From Bubalus kerabau (Eukaryota; Chordata; Mammalia; Artiodactyla; Bovidae), in the NCBI RefSeq assembly GCF_029407905.1, contig NC_073641.1:23109001-23173000 (forward strand): a DNA stretch of 64,000 bases, in the 5' to 3' direction. Position 1 is the stretch's first letter; the number at the start of each line of letters is the position of its first letter. This document shows positions 1 through 12,815 of the stretch, one piece after another. The position numbers and the translations under genes were made by a program. Under the pieces are notes generated by a model. The model ran no database searches. It was not told the DNA's origin and worked only from the letters and a program-made list of their open reading frames with translations.

Positions 1-3000
1 GTCATTGTCCATTCCAAAGAAGCCAAAAGCCGGTTTCACTTATTTATTTTGTTTGGTTTGTTGTGTTAGCATCAGATTATTAAAGGTACATGTTCTCATT
101 TCCTTTGTTTGTATTTTATTAGGACACTAATGACTGTTATGACTATTATTACCACTCTTCCTAATAACCCCTTACCTTTAAACGTAGTCTTGCGTCTTGA
201 AATATCCCAAAGCTGTTTATAACCTATTCAACGAATTAGACATGGGCCTCATCTCACTCTCCCCCAAAAGTTCCTATTTCCTGCAGTGAAACCCAGCAGC
301 TGTATTAGTATGTGCCTGGTTCAGCCTGGCAGGGCAGTGAAGACAAAAAGGGCAAGAGAAGACATACTCAAGCTACCCAGTCCCTAGCCATCCCATGAAC
401 AGGCCCTGAGAGACAGCAGAACAAGGGAGTTCTGTGACTGTGGGCCTTGATCAAAGGCCTGAAGAGTTGGAGAGATGACTTGTCTTATCTTCTGGACCCA
501 TGCCTAAATGAGTTAGAGGGGCATGTCAGGAAATATGGTATTTCTGCTAATGTGAAAGGAAAAGTTCTTGAAGTTTTATGAGAAATCATCTTTAAGTTAG
601 AGAATTAATACTATCCAGGCATTTAACCTTAGACCTCATCTCAACTGAACCTAAATTCCTGTTTTTTCCTGTTCACCTTTATTAGTCATGTTCTGTGATG
701 AGACTATTTGAATTCTGTCCAATTATATGTGTTGTTTTTTGTTCTGGGAGACTGTTGATCTGACCACCATTAACCTTTTTGACTTTAAATTCAACCACAT
801 TGCCTTTTTATGCAAGACCACACACAGAGAGCCTCTTGGACTTGGAGGATTTTAGAGGAAGGCATATAAACTTATCATCTCTTTCTCCAACATTTCTCTG
901 CTCCTAAGACTTGGGAGAAAAGTAGGTTTCTTTGTCATAGATGTGTTTTTGAGAGTAGGCAGCAGTAGTAGTCGATCTATGAACATTCTGAATTCTTCCA
1001 AGCAAGGCCCCAAAGCCCTGGCCCAGCCCCCATCCAACCATCATACACAATAGACCTAGAGAGGACCAAATACCCCAGGTTCCAAAGGATACTAACTGTG
1101 TTCATTCCCTTCATATCCAACTCCTCCCTCTGCTACCACTCAGCCCTGAGTCTCGAACACTTTCTCTGCGGGAAGAGAACCTCAGCTAGATTTCAGTTTT
1201 CAGTCTGGGGCAAGTTTTTCTGGACTGCGTTGATAGTGTAGCTTAATTGGAATACCATGCATTATGAGCCTGAGCTTTAGAAAACAAAGCAAGCAACACT
1301 CCTTTGAAACTGGATTTATCCTTCCAGCCATCTTTGATAATGACAAGGTCTTCAATCTATTTAGGTATGCTACTAAATGCGTCATAAAACTAGAAAAACA
1401 CTGGCACCAGAATTTGTTCTTTTGGGTATTGGAGTTGGAGAGACTGTCTAAAGGATAGGTGATTTAGAGCTGATGAATATACTTTACACTTATCTATTTC
1501 CAGGGAATCTAGAATTTTTCTATATGCGAATTAAAAATTAACTGTTGTAAAGAATAGGTGACTATTCTTTATGCATCAAAATTCAAATTCCTTTTTATGT
1601 CATTTATCCATGGTATATTCCTGACTAAATGCAAAACAGTTTAAAGAATTATGTCTGCACGCAAGTTTATGGAAAGCTCATTGTGAATTTAGAGGGTGAT
1701 GGTATTAGTGCACTTAAATATGACTTCTACTGACTTGATTATTGGTGGCTATGGATATTAACCAAACTTTAGAATTATCCAAGTTTCTGTAGAATCTAAA
1801 ATATTTAGGGCTAGAATACCAGAGACTTTCTACTTAGGAGTTAGATTTGATGATGTGGAGAGTTTGTGTCTCATTTGTTTTTCTATTTTGCCTGGGAGAA
1901 GGAAGGCAATGAAACATATAAAAATAATTTGCTAATTCTGAGTCCTCCAAGCCCCCTCAGGTTCTTTTTTGTTGTTGTTGTTTTGCTTTTTGAATCATTT
2001 TTAATGTAATATATAGGTTTTTAATGTCATTTAAAGTCTTGTTCAGAGAAAAATGATAACTATATTTTTCTTTTCTCGAGTCAATCGTGAAATCATTTAA
2101 TGAATTAGCTGAGATATAGTAAGAAAAAGAATTGTTTAGTTCTGTTCTACTCAACAGAAATACAAGAGTATGTTGTTTTCATGTAGTGAATTGAACAGCC
2201 AAAATCACAGTGCCATTTCCTGTTTCACAATGTGCCTATCTAGTAATACAGAATTGGTCACCATGTTCTTAGCATTTCTTTTCAGGGACACCATGTCACT
2301 GTGGAGGAGCAGATTAGGTAGCTGGTTGATCTCTCTCCATAGGACTTCTTTGTACAACAGAGCTGGCTATAGAAATGCTTCCTTAAGCTTTCACTGAGCA
2401 GATAACAAATGGATTGACTCCAGAATTGCCAAAGCTCAGAACCTGGGCAACTAAGCTGGCAATCATGTGGCCTAGAGATGGGTCAATTTTGTTATACTTG
2501 AAAGATATGTACATATACTTAGATCTGAGTTTTTAAATCTTTTTGAGCCCATGGGTTGGTGTCACTGGACTTTTCATATTCAGAACTTGACAGACTAGAA
2601 AAAAGTTATAGGCATTACCCCTTTGTACTTGACCTCAAGGTATGGCTTTGATTAGTGAATGATCCTAGAATCTTCCCTTGGAAATGGGAAATATTCCAAG
2701 ATTTCTGTTCTATGCAGATGTTGTAGTGAATATTTGGAGTTGTCAGCTTAGGAGAGTAAACCATATGCAAGAATGCTTTTACCCTACAACTGCCTTACAG
2801 CCAGAACAGCCTCATCTTATCCATTTGGATCAGAGGAAGAGTGTATAAGCTAGAGCCAGCTGGACACTGGTGTGTACATCTTCTGGTTTCATTGACTCAG
2901 TGCCAAAGGCCTCCTGTGATTCACTGGACTCCACCTGGCTACTCACTTTATGACAGAGGCCCATGAAGTTGGATGGTAAGGATTCTCCTCAAGGAAGATT

Positions 3001-3054
3001 TGCTCTGACAGAAATATGGCATCTGTTATGTCAATTGAAACAGCGCACCAAAGG
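1..3054. other. No recognised gene or repeat
   Basis: AT-rich sequence with only short chance open frames on both strands (65 to 75 residues at most), none resembling a known protein. I recognise no SINE, LINE or DNA-transposon consensus here. The only simple repeat is a short GTT run near 1961-1984. Old diverged repeats could be missed by eye. Confidence 0.5.
1961..1984. repeat. Short T-rich (GTT)n simple repeat
   Basis: A T run followed by four GTT units and another T run. It could equally be the tail of an antisense retroelement, but no element body is recognisable beside it. Confidence 0.6.
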
Positions 3055-3138
3055 TATTGGGTTAGCCAAGAAGTTTGTTTGGATTTTTCTATAGAATGTT
3101 ATGGAAAAACTCAAATGAACATTTTGGCCAACCCAATA
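3055..3138. mobile_element. Palindromic mariner-type MITE
   Basis: The two 39-bp ends (3055-3093 and 3100-3138) are inverted copies matching at 31 of 39 positions, around a 6-bp loop. The ends read TATTGGGTTAGCC and GGCCAACCCAATA, so the element proper (about 3057-3136) is bounded by TA on both sides, the target duplicated by Tc1/mariner transposases. Size and end sequence fit the short mariner-derived elements known in ruminant genomes. There is no transposase coding. A 77-residue open frame that crosses it is an artefact. Confidence 0.85.
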
Positions 3139-3748
3139 CAAGTACAAATAATACCTGAGAAAGATGACAAAGTTCTTGGGGGGAAATGGTGGGATTTAAA
3201 AAATTTCCAAGAATATTATACTCTCTTCCTATTTTTAAATTTAAATTAACATGCATCATCAAAAATTAACAAAGGAAATTAGTTTCAATAGAATAAGACT
3301 GTTCTCTGTTTTAAATAGAGAGCAAAATGAGCTCCTCTTGTATGTGGTATTCTGTGCTGAAAGATGGGGGAGGTTTTAAAAAATCATCTTGAAAAACACA
3401 CGTAGATTGCCTATCTTGGGTGCTTTTATATGTGATTCATATGTAAAACAGAACTACTTGCAGAGCATATAGCTGCAGGAAAAATTAAATCAACTTCCTA
3501 GAGATAAGAATTCTCAACCAAGCTAGAGAAACAATTCTATCAACTTTTGTTATACAAGCAAAACTCTAGGCTTTGAGGAAAGTAAGTTATTTTTTTGCTA
3601 GAAATAAGATATTTAAGTAAGTACCTAGTGTTGTCTTTGGGGAGGATAATGGGAATATTGGGACACATATATTGAAAAGAAAAAGGTAAGCTCAGATAGT
3701 TTGAGTCAGGATTCAAAGTTAGAATCTAGAAGAACTAGTACTATATAT

Positions 3749-3948
3749 TGGGAATTTGGGACTGACATGTACATACTGCTATATTTAAAACAGATAACCA
3801 ACTGCTCAATATTCTGTAAAAACCCAAATGGGGAAAGAATTTGAAAAAGAAGAGATAGATACATGTATAACTGAATCACTTTGGTGTACATCTGAAACTA
3901 ATATAACATTGTTAATCAACTATACTCCAAAATAAAATTTTACAAAGT
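3749..3948 (+). mobile_element. L1 3' UTR fragment (artiodactyl L1)
   Basis: The sequence reads through phrases typical of the artiodactyl L1 3' untranslated region: GGGAATTTGGGACTGACATG, then AACTGAATCACTTTGGTG, then AATCAACTATACTCC and an A-rich end. It is sense on the plus strand with an internal deletion near 3800. It has no coding content and is 5' truncated. Confidence 0.85.
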
Positions 3949-4054
3949 TTTAAATAAGTAAATGAGAAACAGAAAGAATAAATACGTGAGTTTCCTTGAA
4001 GGTCTCAGGTAGAAAATTTAGTAAATTACTTTAACTGCCAGTAAAGCAAGAAGA

Positions 4055-4457
4055 ATGTTGTTCAGTTGCAAAGGCATGTCTGACTCATTGAGACCCCATG
4101 AACTGCAGCATGTCAGGCTTCCCAGTCCTTCATTATCTCCCAGAGTTTGCTCAAACTCATATCCATTGAGTCACTGATGCTATCTAACCATCTCATTCTC
4201 TGCCTCTTCCTTCTCCTCTCGCCTTCAATTTTTCCCAGTATCAGAGTCTTTTCCAATGAGTTGGCTCTTCACATCAGATGGCCAAAGTATTGGAGCTTCC
4301 ACTTCGACATCAGTCCTTCCAATGAATATTCAGGGCTTATTTCCTTTAGGATTGACTGGTTTGATCTCCTTGAAGTCCAAAGGACTCTCAAGAGTCTTCA
4401 ACACCACAATTCAAAAGCATCAATTTTTCAGCACTCAAGCCTTCTTTAGACTCCAAC
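4055..4457 (-). mobile_element. BovB (RTE) 3' fragment, antisense
   Basis: On the minus strand this is the 3' end of BovB: the C-terminal part of the ORF2 reverse-transcriptase protein followed by the short 3' tail that begins at GTTGTTCAG on the plus strand. The minus-strand translation is interrupted. The 100- and 75-residue plus-strand frames over it are antisense artefacts of the BovB repeat. It is 5' truncated, as almost all RTE copies are. Confidence 0.93.
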
Positions 4458-5256
4458 AGGCTAGAGAAAATATATGTGCCTGAGGATCAGAAAGAAGTAA
4501 AAATGGATAACACAAAAATCCAGAAACTCCTTTTGGGATAACTTATCTGTGTTTTCAAATGATCTCCCAATTTTGAAATTGGATGAAGAGTTAAATTAAC
4601 TGGTGAGGTATCTCCTGGGGTCTTTAATGCAAATGTATTTTAGGGAAAAGTGATACCTGGAATGTACATGTGAAAAGTATTGTGTTGCTGAATGTTATTA
4701 TGAGATTCCTTTGAAAACTTTTTAAAATGGTCAGACACCCAGTTCACACATGTAATAATCATAAACAAAGGTATATTGTATTTTTCAAGTTTATCTTCTC
4801 ATTACCTACTACTTGTCACAAAGGGTTTTTCTTTCTAAAGGCTTTTCCTGTAGCAACGAGAATTTGCCAGAATTTGCTGGCACCATTTGCCAACGGTTCT
4901 GTGCCAGAGTCTCTCATACCCAGTTTTTGTTTTTTTTTCTTCAGTTTTTAAAGAGTAACTCTGTGTGTGAGAGAGTCAGACAGTGACAGAGCTGGAGAAC
5001 ATTTAATGGAGAAGGAAGGAGGAAGGAGAAAACAAGACCCTTTCCAGTGGGACTCAGAGGATGCACACCCAACAGCCATCCGCCGCACCTCAACAACACA
5101 GGTCTCCTCCCTGAAGGAGCTCTCCTGTCCTCTCCCATTTAATTTTTGGGATCCTGTTTAAGATATGTGACAACCAACATCCAAGGAAAATGAGATTATT
5201 AGAGAACATGTAATTTTAAACTTTAAATTCAGTATGTGTTTATTACTTATTCTTTA

Positions 5257-5549
5257 GGGCTTCCCTGATTGCTCAGTTGGTAAAGAACCAGCCTGCAATG
5301 CAGGAGACCCCAGTTTGATTCCTGGGTCCAGAAGATCCCTTGGCAAAGGGATAAGCTACCTACTCCAGTATTCTTGGGCTTCCCTTGTGGCTTAGCTGGT
5401 AAAGAATCTGCCCACAACGCAGGAGACCTGGGTTCGATCCCTGGGTTGGGAAGATCCCCTAGAAAAGGGAAAGGCTAACCACACCAGTATTCTGACCTGG
5501 AGAATTCCATGGACTGTATAGTCCATGGGATCGCAAAGAGTCAGACATG
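5257..5549 (+). mobile_element. Dimeric Bov-tA/Bov-A SINE with TSD
   Basis: Two SINE units stand head to tail. Each starts GGGCTTCCC and has a tRNA-like head with a recognisable pol III A box (TGGCTTAGCTGG in the second unit) and B box (GGTTCGATCCC at 5431). The second unit continues into the Bov-A body ending AAAGAGTCAGACATG. A 10-bp target duplication, ACTTATTCTT, lies at 5245-5254 and 5550-5559, so the dimer inserted as one unit. Confidence 0.93.
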
Positions 5550-5559
5550 ACTTATTCTT

Positions 5560-7099
5560 CAGAGAAGTACATTATTTGAACTTAAGAACTTTTTAGTTGA
5601 CTCCCATGTCCAAAAGGCATAAAATACACAAAGATGACTTATATTTCTAAGAATCAGAAAACTATTTCTTAGAGAGTTAAGGTCTACATAAAAGAAACTA
5701 CTGAAATCATTTATTTTGTAAGGCATATGAGTTTCACCCATAAACCAATTGATGCCTTAGTTCCATGACTCATTCTTTCATGATTAATTAGGATTTACAA
5801 GGCTGGTTTGCACAATTTAATGTGCTTGTGCCTTTTCTGTTACATTGCTGACTATAAATTAGGTGTTCCTGAGGGAGAGTGAACACTGAGTGTACTTGCA
5901 ACAGCCCCTCGGGTGATTTTAATGCATGACCTTCCCCTGCCCTCTCATCTTCAACAAAAGCCCTGCTCAAGATCACACCCAGAACGCATAATCTCCACTT
6001 TCAGATAGAATATTGTCTTTCTTTTCTCCACTCTCCCTTTGATGATGGTGCAGAAATTATAAGTGGAGGAGCAAAGAGTAATTTTAATTTCTTTATTGTT
6101 TTACTTATGGAAAATTGCCAAATGAAAATGCTGTTAGAATTGGTTTCTGGATTGAGAACCAATTATTTTTACAAAAGAAGCTCTTTGTTCCAGAACAAGC
6201 CAAATATTCATTGAGAAAATCATTAAGTAAAAACTTTATTAGGTCAAAAGTGTAAAATAAAATGAAAAGTAAAATAAAGTAAAAAATAAAAAGCCTTACC
6301 CATTGTTCTTTGAGAATTCAATAAAGTAACCATAAACCTATATACAGATATTGCAGAATAATACATTAAATGTTTGGCTCTGTAATGAAAATTGGAGTTT
6401 GTTATTAGGTAAAACTTTTCCCCAAACATGTAAGTTAGACTGTCAGTATCCTACACAAAGTTATTTAAGATAAATCATCAAGGCTTTGAATCCTCTATTA
6501 TAACTGCTTCTTCTGGGTCAAGAAAAATCTGTATACTGTAGATGGATGTATGAGATTCTCATGCAGGGAAATAATTGATCCATGTTAATCATGCAGGGTC
6601 AAGTGGAGAGGAAACATCACCCATAATGGGCAGAAGAAGGGAGTGTGGGTTGTCTAGATTCTCAATTATGAGAATAAAGATTTCCTTTTGGTCCAGGAGA
6701 GAAAGCTACCACCTGGTCTTTGCACAAAAACTCAGACCCTGACATTAAAAGTGTTGAAATTCCAAATTTTCAATAAAAATTTGTTCAACAGCATACTTTG
6801 GTTTAGTTGGGTATTTGGATTTTTAGAGGTGAAGATAGCTTCTGTTCTTGGGGCAAGTTGGTTTCAAGCGAGGACATAGCCAGGAAAAGCCACTTGCCTT
6901 ACTGCATAAGGTGACCCAGAAATCTCTAGGATTACAAAAATGCTAGAGTCATAATAGCAGCATGGGATTGGTGGGACAATATACAAGTCATTTTCAATCC
7001 CCCGCCATACTTTATTCAGGTCTAATCATACCACCTCCCAAACACATCTTTTCTGGGGGCTCGTGTAGGTTCTATAGGAACCCACAGTTTCAAGTCCCC
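5560..7099. other. No recognised gene or repeat
   Basis: Single-copy-looking AT-rich DNA between the SINE and an L2 relic. No exon-like open frame, tRNA or familiar repeat consensus is visible. Confidence 0.45.
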
Positions 7100-7660
7100 T
7101 TTGAATTTCACCTGGATCAGTATCCTAACTCTTAACAGCTCACCCTAGTTCCAATCTTAATCCATTCCACATAGAGATGAATCTTTAAAAACTATTAATC
7201 GAATAGTGATTTGATGCCACTTCCCTACTAACTATAAAAGGCTCCAGTGGTTTCCCAGCAAAAGGGCGCTAAAGCTCAAGTCACTACCAGGCTCCACAGG
7301 ACCAATCCCTACTCTCTCCCTCTCTTGCAGCCTCACTCATGTACTCCAGCCAAGACAGCTTTTGACCATTCAGACTTCAGTTCTAGTACCCTCTACCCTC
7401 AGAAAGCCCTGCCCTGACTACTCTGTCACTGATCACCATATCACCCAAACGTAATTCTGGCATTGTGCTTACATTTTCCTTGTCATTTATTGATTTGATA
7501 CATGTTTATTCCTCAGCCTATAGGTTTGTTGGGTCAGTGACTATTTTCTCCCAGCTGGAAAGCAAGCTCTGTGAAAGGCCCATCAGTATCTCTCCTCCAG
7601 TGCCTAGAATTGTACTGGGATGTAGTAAGAACCCAGTAAATATAAGTTGAGTTTATTGTG
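7100..7660 (+). mobile_element. Ancient L2 LINE, 3' portion
   Basis: A heavily diverged match to the last 500-600 bases of L2. It includes the coding-end phrase like AAAGGCTCCAGTGGTTTCCC, the region around GTACTCCAGCC, and the 3' end with CCAGTGCCTAGAATTG and CCCAGTAAATATAAGTTGAG. Sense on the plus strand. No readable ORF remains. Assigned from recollection of the L2 consensus and not aligned. Confidence 0.7.
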
Positions 7661-7906
7661 AGAATTCCTCAAAGACTGCTAGACATCAGTTGCTTCAGAA
7701 GAGAAATCCTGTAAGACTCCTGTCATTTTGACAAAGAGGAGGAACCAGAATTATAATTGTTTAAACTTCAAAATAAATGTCTTTTTATTTTGTGTTCCAT
7801 TCTGATGAAGTGGAACATACCAGTTAATCATTATTATACAAAAATTATTTTCAAATGTTTTAAAGTTATAACATTTTTAGTCTCTTTTCCTTGATAGATA
7901 ATGTGG

Positions 7907-8037
7907 TGGTGGTTGTTTAGTCAGAATTGTGTCTGACTCTTGCGACCCCATGGACTATAGCCTGCCAGGCTCCTCTGTCCATGGGATTGATTCTCCAGGC
8001 AAGAATACTGGAGTGGGTTGCCATTTCCTTCTCCAGG
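7907..8037 (-). mobile_element. Bov-A SINE fragment, antisense, with TSD
   Basis: The antisense Bov-A body runs GTGTCTGACTCTTGCGACCCC ... GGCAAGAATACTGGAGTGGG ... CCTTCTCCAGG. It is flanked by an 11-bp duplication AGATAATGTGG at 7896-7906 and 8038-8048. The tRNA-like head is missing, so the copy is truncated. Confidence 0.93.
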
Positions 8038-8048
8038 AGATAATGTGG

Positions 8049-9184
8049 ACCTGATCATATTAAATTCCTTTCTAATAAACACTCAAAGCCCTGGTCCATT
8101 GTCATCTCTGCCAATGTGTTCTTCTGATAAGAAGTTGCTTCCCATTCTGTCTCCTGAAATACTCCACAATTACACTTTTACAGAAATTACTGCAGTACTT
8201 CGAGTACACTGAGTGTCTGTAGCTCTGTTACTACTGAACTCTTAGAAAGTAGATAGTACATGTTATTCACATCTGTATTCTAGCAACCCAGAATTGAACC
8301 CATTTCCAGATAGCTGTTTTTTGTATGAATTCAAAATGAATTAGTAAAGAAAGGAAGGCTGATATTTATAACATGAAATATAAGTTTGGGGGTTTTAAAC
8401 ATGTTTTATTTTGGGATCCTCTCAAAAGGAAAGGTATAGAGTTGATTGAACTCTTCTGTAGTAGGCTTTGAAAAAGCATTACTCAAAAAAATATTTTATT
8501 TCATATCATTACATTTTAAATGGAATGTTAATTAACTGGTATATGATTAATTTTATATACTTGCCCAATTGCATTTAAATTGGTTAAAGTTAATCCAATT
8601 AATTTAATAATATAGCTCTGGCCAAGTCTGAATATAAAACATTTGAAGCAATGATTCCAATATATTTCAGGAAGAAAATCTGTACCACAAGGAGCCAGCC
8701 AGTGAATCTAACAACATATTTCAGGGAAAAATTTCAGTCTGGCCAGAGATTTATTCATCTGTGTTCTTTTTTTTATTGTATTATGTATATTCCCAGGAAT
8801 ATTATTCTCTGGAGTCAGTTCTGATTTCAACCATGGATAGAGTTCTAAATCATGAGATTTCTGGAAGAGATTAGTTTCTAATTTCTCTAGGCTGGACATC
8901 ATGTCGCTGGCAGATTTCAATGATAGATTGATGCACTCTCAGCCTCTTTATAAGAGCAGCTCTGGATAGTTAAAGTCTTCAAACCCTTTGAAAATTTAAC
9001 CGTCCTGATTTTTTTTTTCCCTGGAGCAGACGATCAAATATACCTAACTGTGGATGGTGATGAGTGAGAAGAAAACCCAAAGTTGGCCCAAAGGAGCAGT
9101 TACTTCTTTCATCTTCCAAGATACCAGCTGTTTCTGCTCTTCATCACCAAGAGTGTCCTTAATGTATATACGAACTGCAGCCAC
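8049..9184. other. No clear feature; possible faint L2
   Basis: AT-rich DNA. Around 8210-8320 there is a weak resemblance to an L2 3' end, too diverged to claim. No coding signal is seen. Confidence 0.35.
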
Positions 9185-9335
9185 TGTGATATCTATGTGC
9201 CTCTGTCTCCTTAATTCAACACCGAGCTTTGTGAAGACATATACTGTTTCTTAATCACCTTTGTGTCCCTAGCTCTTAGCCATGCACATGGCACATAGCA
9301 GATGTCTCAAAAAATATTTATTGCATGAAAAAAAG
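9185..9335 (+). mobile_element. L2 LINE 3' end
   Basis: Matches the L2 3' terminus: a GAGCTTTGTGAAGAC-like stretch, then CACATGGCACATAGCAG and AAATATTTATTGCATGAA. Sense orientation, about 150 bases, strongly diverged. Confidence 0.65.
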
Positions 9336-10154
9336 TGGGACCTGGTGGTTTCACATGGTTTCCAGAGGTCTGTCTCTTCCCTACCACTGAAGAATCCTCT
9401 AGTAGCATCATTCATTTCTTCTCTTTCCCTTTGGCTGTTCTTGGGCTTTAGTTTGCACTGTCTGAAAAGTCAACCTGTGTTTTTTTTTTTTAATATAAAT
9501 TTAATCATTGAATTAAGATTAAGTTCTAACACTTGCTAAAGATTAAGAATATTACCATGTCATATGGAGGGGAAAAAATCCCGCTTTTTAAAAAGGGCCC
9601 ATCTTAGATGAATAATACAAGAGAAACAATTATTATAAAAAATAACAATGACTCAACCAAGAGGATTGGTTTGTCTTTTAAATGAGTAGGCACTTGAATG
9701 AGATAAACATTGCCATTGGCAAAAGAGCTGCTTCCTGTTACTAGGCAGAAATCAAGCTGGTTTTACTCAGATGGCAGTTTAAGTTTCTTAGCTGCTTCAG
9801 ATGCTATTCCAGATAAGCTGAGAAGAAAGAGCATGGACGGAGGGACAAGGGGGCTGCCCCTAACCCACTTAATATATCTGTTGCGGTTGTTATCTGATAA
9901 TCTTAGAGAAACTCCCTTGGAGAAACCAATTTAGCAATTTCAGGAAACAAAATGAGATCAAATAGGACAGAGAACCAGGGCAATGGTAAGAAAAGAGCTT
10001 GATTACATTGTGATTAGACGATTAAGACAGGGTTGACCTGTCAGGTAGTGAACAAAACTGGTAAAGGATAATCCGGGCCATGGGAAGCACAGCCTCATGG
10101 CAAATCAGGCAGGTTCTCCAAGAATAATGAAAGGAGGCACTTATAGCAACTTAA
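9336..10154. other. No recognised gene or repeat
   Basis: Only short chance frames and a T run near 9480-9491. I see no repeat consensus or exon signature. Confidence 0.4.
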
Positions 10155-10350
10155 GAGGCCCTGAGCTTGAGTGGGAAAGAGCACAGGTTTGGAATTAGAC
10201 ACACCTGTCTTTGGGATCCTAGTTCTATCCAGCTAAGAAATTTCTTAACTACTCAGGGTAACAATGATTCATTTCTTAGCTACTAAAGGCAAATTCCTTA
10301 ATCTCTCTGAGCCTTAGTTTTCTCATTTCTAAAATGGGGACAAAAAGTTG
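10155..10350 (+). mobile_element. MIR SINE, sense
   Basis: Core and 3' phrases of the mammalian-wide MIR are legible: TTTGGAATTAGACACACCTG, later AATCTCTCTGAGCCTTAG and TCTCATTTCTAAAATGGGG. A partial internal duplication of the TTTCTTA(AC/GC)TACT phrase lies between them. Confidence 0.8.
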
Positions 10351-10711
10351 GTTACCAACTTTCTTCCTGGAAAAACGCATATGGTATATTAAGATAAACA
10401 TTTTTACATGTGCTTTTAAAGAGGTTCACAGATACTCTGCTGCCCATTTAGAATTTTGAGAGTAAAAAGACCTACTAAAAATGTTTTCACACTGAGATCG
10501 ATTTTCTACTTCACAGAGCTTTTCTAAATGAAAGACTGATGATCAGAAATTTGATTATTTATCAGTTGGAAGTTTTTGTAACTAGTATCACTATGTTTCA
10601 ATGTACATTGATAATTGTTACGATGATAAACAATTTTCAATATTATGCAGAGCATGGTCCCAAATCAGTTTTGTGTGATTTGGTTTTGTGAGTGTCAGAT
10701 TTACCATGGTT

Positions 10712-10800
10712 GCTAATTTAAAAAGCTAGAATGCTACCTTTGGAAATTCTGACCCAGAAGGCTGGGAGGGTATCTAGACATCTACATTTTGATGTAATAA
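10712..10800. mobile_element. Possible MER5/MER20-type hAT relic
   Basis: A phrase like GGAAATTCTGACCCAGAAGG followed by a T-rich inner end resembles the middle of MER5/MER20 nonautonomous hAT elements. The ends are not recognisable, so the call is weak. Confidence 0.35.
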
Positions 10801-10929
10801 CCCTGATCTTCATTCTTATATAAAATTGTAATTCTGGCCCATTTGAGTTTATTGTTACAAATAATACTCATTTGTTTGCTTTTCTGCACTTCATGCTCTA
10901 TTCATTTGAAATCACATAATAAACAAACA

Positions 10930-11142
10930 GGGCTTCCCAGGTGGCACTAGTGGTAAAGAACATGCCTGCCAATGCAGGAGACACAGGAGACATGGGTTCC
11001 ATCCCTGGCTTGGGAAGAGTCCCTGGAGAAGGATATAGCAACCCTCTCCAGTATTCTTGCCTGGAAAAGTCCATGGACAGAGGAGCCTGGAGAGCTACAG
11101 TCCATGGGGTCATGAAGAGTTGGATGGAACTAAGCACAGCAC
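10930..11142 (+). mobile_element. Bov-tA SINE
   Basis: Complete head-to-tail Bov-tA copy: GGGCTTCCCAGGTGGC start, degenerate B box (GGTTCCATCCC), Bov-A body with CTCCAGTATTCTTGCCTGG and CAGTCCATGGGGTC, ending near the diverged GCACAGCAC. Open frames of 82 and 92 residues on the two strands are SINE-internal artefacts. Confidence 0.92.
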
Positions 11143-12596
11143 TCACCGTTTTAATTCATTTGAAAGATCCCTTTCAATGCCAGAGTAACATATATCATAA
11201 TGGCATGTGGAACAACTGAATACAATGTTCTCCAGGGATGGAGTAATCCAAATATGTGCCTTAGTGTTCATGCACCAGAGTTCATATGTTTTGCTAGTTG
11301 GGAGCTCTTAGAGATCTCCAGAGTACATCAAGAGATGGGAGCAAAGAGTAAAAGCAATGAAGAAGGTAGTTTACAAAAGTCAGAAAAAAGATCACGAGAA
11401 TGTGGCCGTATGGGACGACTGATACAGAGGGAAAAGACACAAAGAGCTTCATAGTTCCCAAGGTCTCAGTATGTCTATGGCAGAGAAATATAATAAATGT
11501 TCATGACAATTACTTGACATTAAAAAGTCAAAAATATGCATGGAATAGTTTTTGGTTTTCAAGAAAGAAGTGCACTATATACTTTAGAAAACTTTCTACC
11601 CCAAATTTGTCAATATAAAACATTTTATTGTTCAGCTCTCAAGAAAAATGCTACTTTCTGGAATTTCTTGTTTTTGAAATATGAAAGTATATGTTATTCC
11701 TTACTATAGAAAGCTCACTAAGAACACTATAATGATTAAGCACTCTCAATACAAAAATTCTGGCCCTGCTTTTACATTGCAGCAGGAAAGATGCAGGAAG
11801 CTACCCAGAGATATGGATGTTTTTGACAGCAGAAGGCAAAACTGGAAGAGATTTGTTTTCATCCCATTTTAAAAAGTAGGTTGTCTTCACCAAATTTTCT
11901 TTTTATAAAAATAGATATACATAGCCTGCCATGAAGGAAATTTTATAGTAACTGGTAAATAGAAATGCTTTAGACCTAATCCTCGTACAGGAGGATTGAC
12001 AGAAGCATCAAATAGAAGAACACAAAACTTCAGGGAGAAAAGCAGCAAGGAGGATAAAAACCCGGACTCCCCTCAAGGTTCTGATTTGTTCTAATGGCTC
12101 AGTAACTAACTGCAGTTAACAATGCACTCTGGCTCAGTTTAGAGCAGGTTCAAGGGGATCAGCCTTAGAGCCACTGCAGACACTTGATGGATCTTCTCCA
12201 AAAGAAACAAGGTAAACCCCAGAGGTAAATGCTTGATACATTTTTCTAAAGGAAGTGACACCAAAGCTGCCGTCAGGGTCATGTGCCTGCCATTAAAGAG
12301 GCTTGAACAAGCCCTACCCAGGAGATTTTCACTCTCCTTACTCTAGGCTGCAGGTCTGAACAGGTTTAGGTCCTTTGGCCTTTTTTTTCCCCCCACAAAG
12401 GCCGAGAACATTGGAGAGAGAATGGGTCCCCATTCAAGAACGTGAAAACAGGAATTTAATCTGCACTCATCTGTAATCCTTGAGCACTGGGGCCTTCCCA
12501 ACTGCAAAGCAAAGATTGATGATGCGTAGTCATTTCTGCCTCTGTTGGATGATTAAGAGTTCATCTAAAGAATAAATATAAGGTATCAGAAGGAGA
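11143..12596. other. No recognised gene or repeat
   Basis: Several 60-84 residue frames occur but none has recognisable protein content or splice context. No repeat family identified by eye. Confidence 0.4.
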
Positions 12597-12815
12597 GGGA
12601 CTTCCCAGGTGACTCAACATTAAAGAACCCACCTGCCAATGCAGGAGACGCAGGAGACACAGGTTTAATCCCTGGGTTGGGAAGATCCCCTGGAGGAGGG
12701 CATGGCAACCCACTCCAGTATTCTTGCCTGCAGAATGCCATGGGCAGAGGAACATGGTGGGCTACAGTCCATAGGGTCTCAAAGAGTCAGACACAATTGA
12801 AGTGACTGAGGAGGC
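12597..12815 (+). mobile_element. Bov-tA SINE
   Basis: Full-length Bov-tA with head GGGACTTCCCAGG, the duplicated GCAGGAGACGCAGGAGACAC variant of the head, body with CACTCCAGTATTCTTGCCTG and the 3' end AAAGAGTCAGACACAATTG. The flanking duplication is not clear. Confidence 0.92.

Noticed and set aside
5431..5441. tRNA gene from the A/B-box motifs
   Set aside because: The promoter boxes belong to the Bov-tA SINE head; no cloverleaf with anticodon stem and no pol III terminator at the right distance.
5257..5549. Head-to-tail repeats as a possible CRISPR or minisatellite array
   Set aside because: Only two units, each a known tRNA-derived SINE, with a single TSD around the pair; eukaryotic context.
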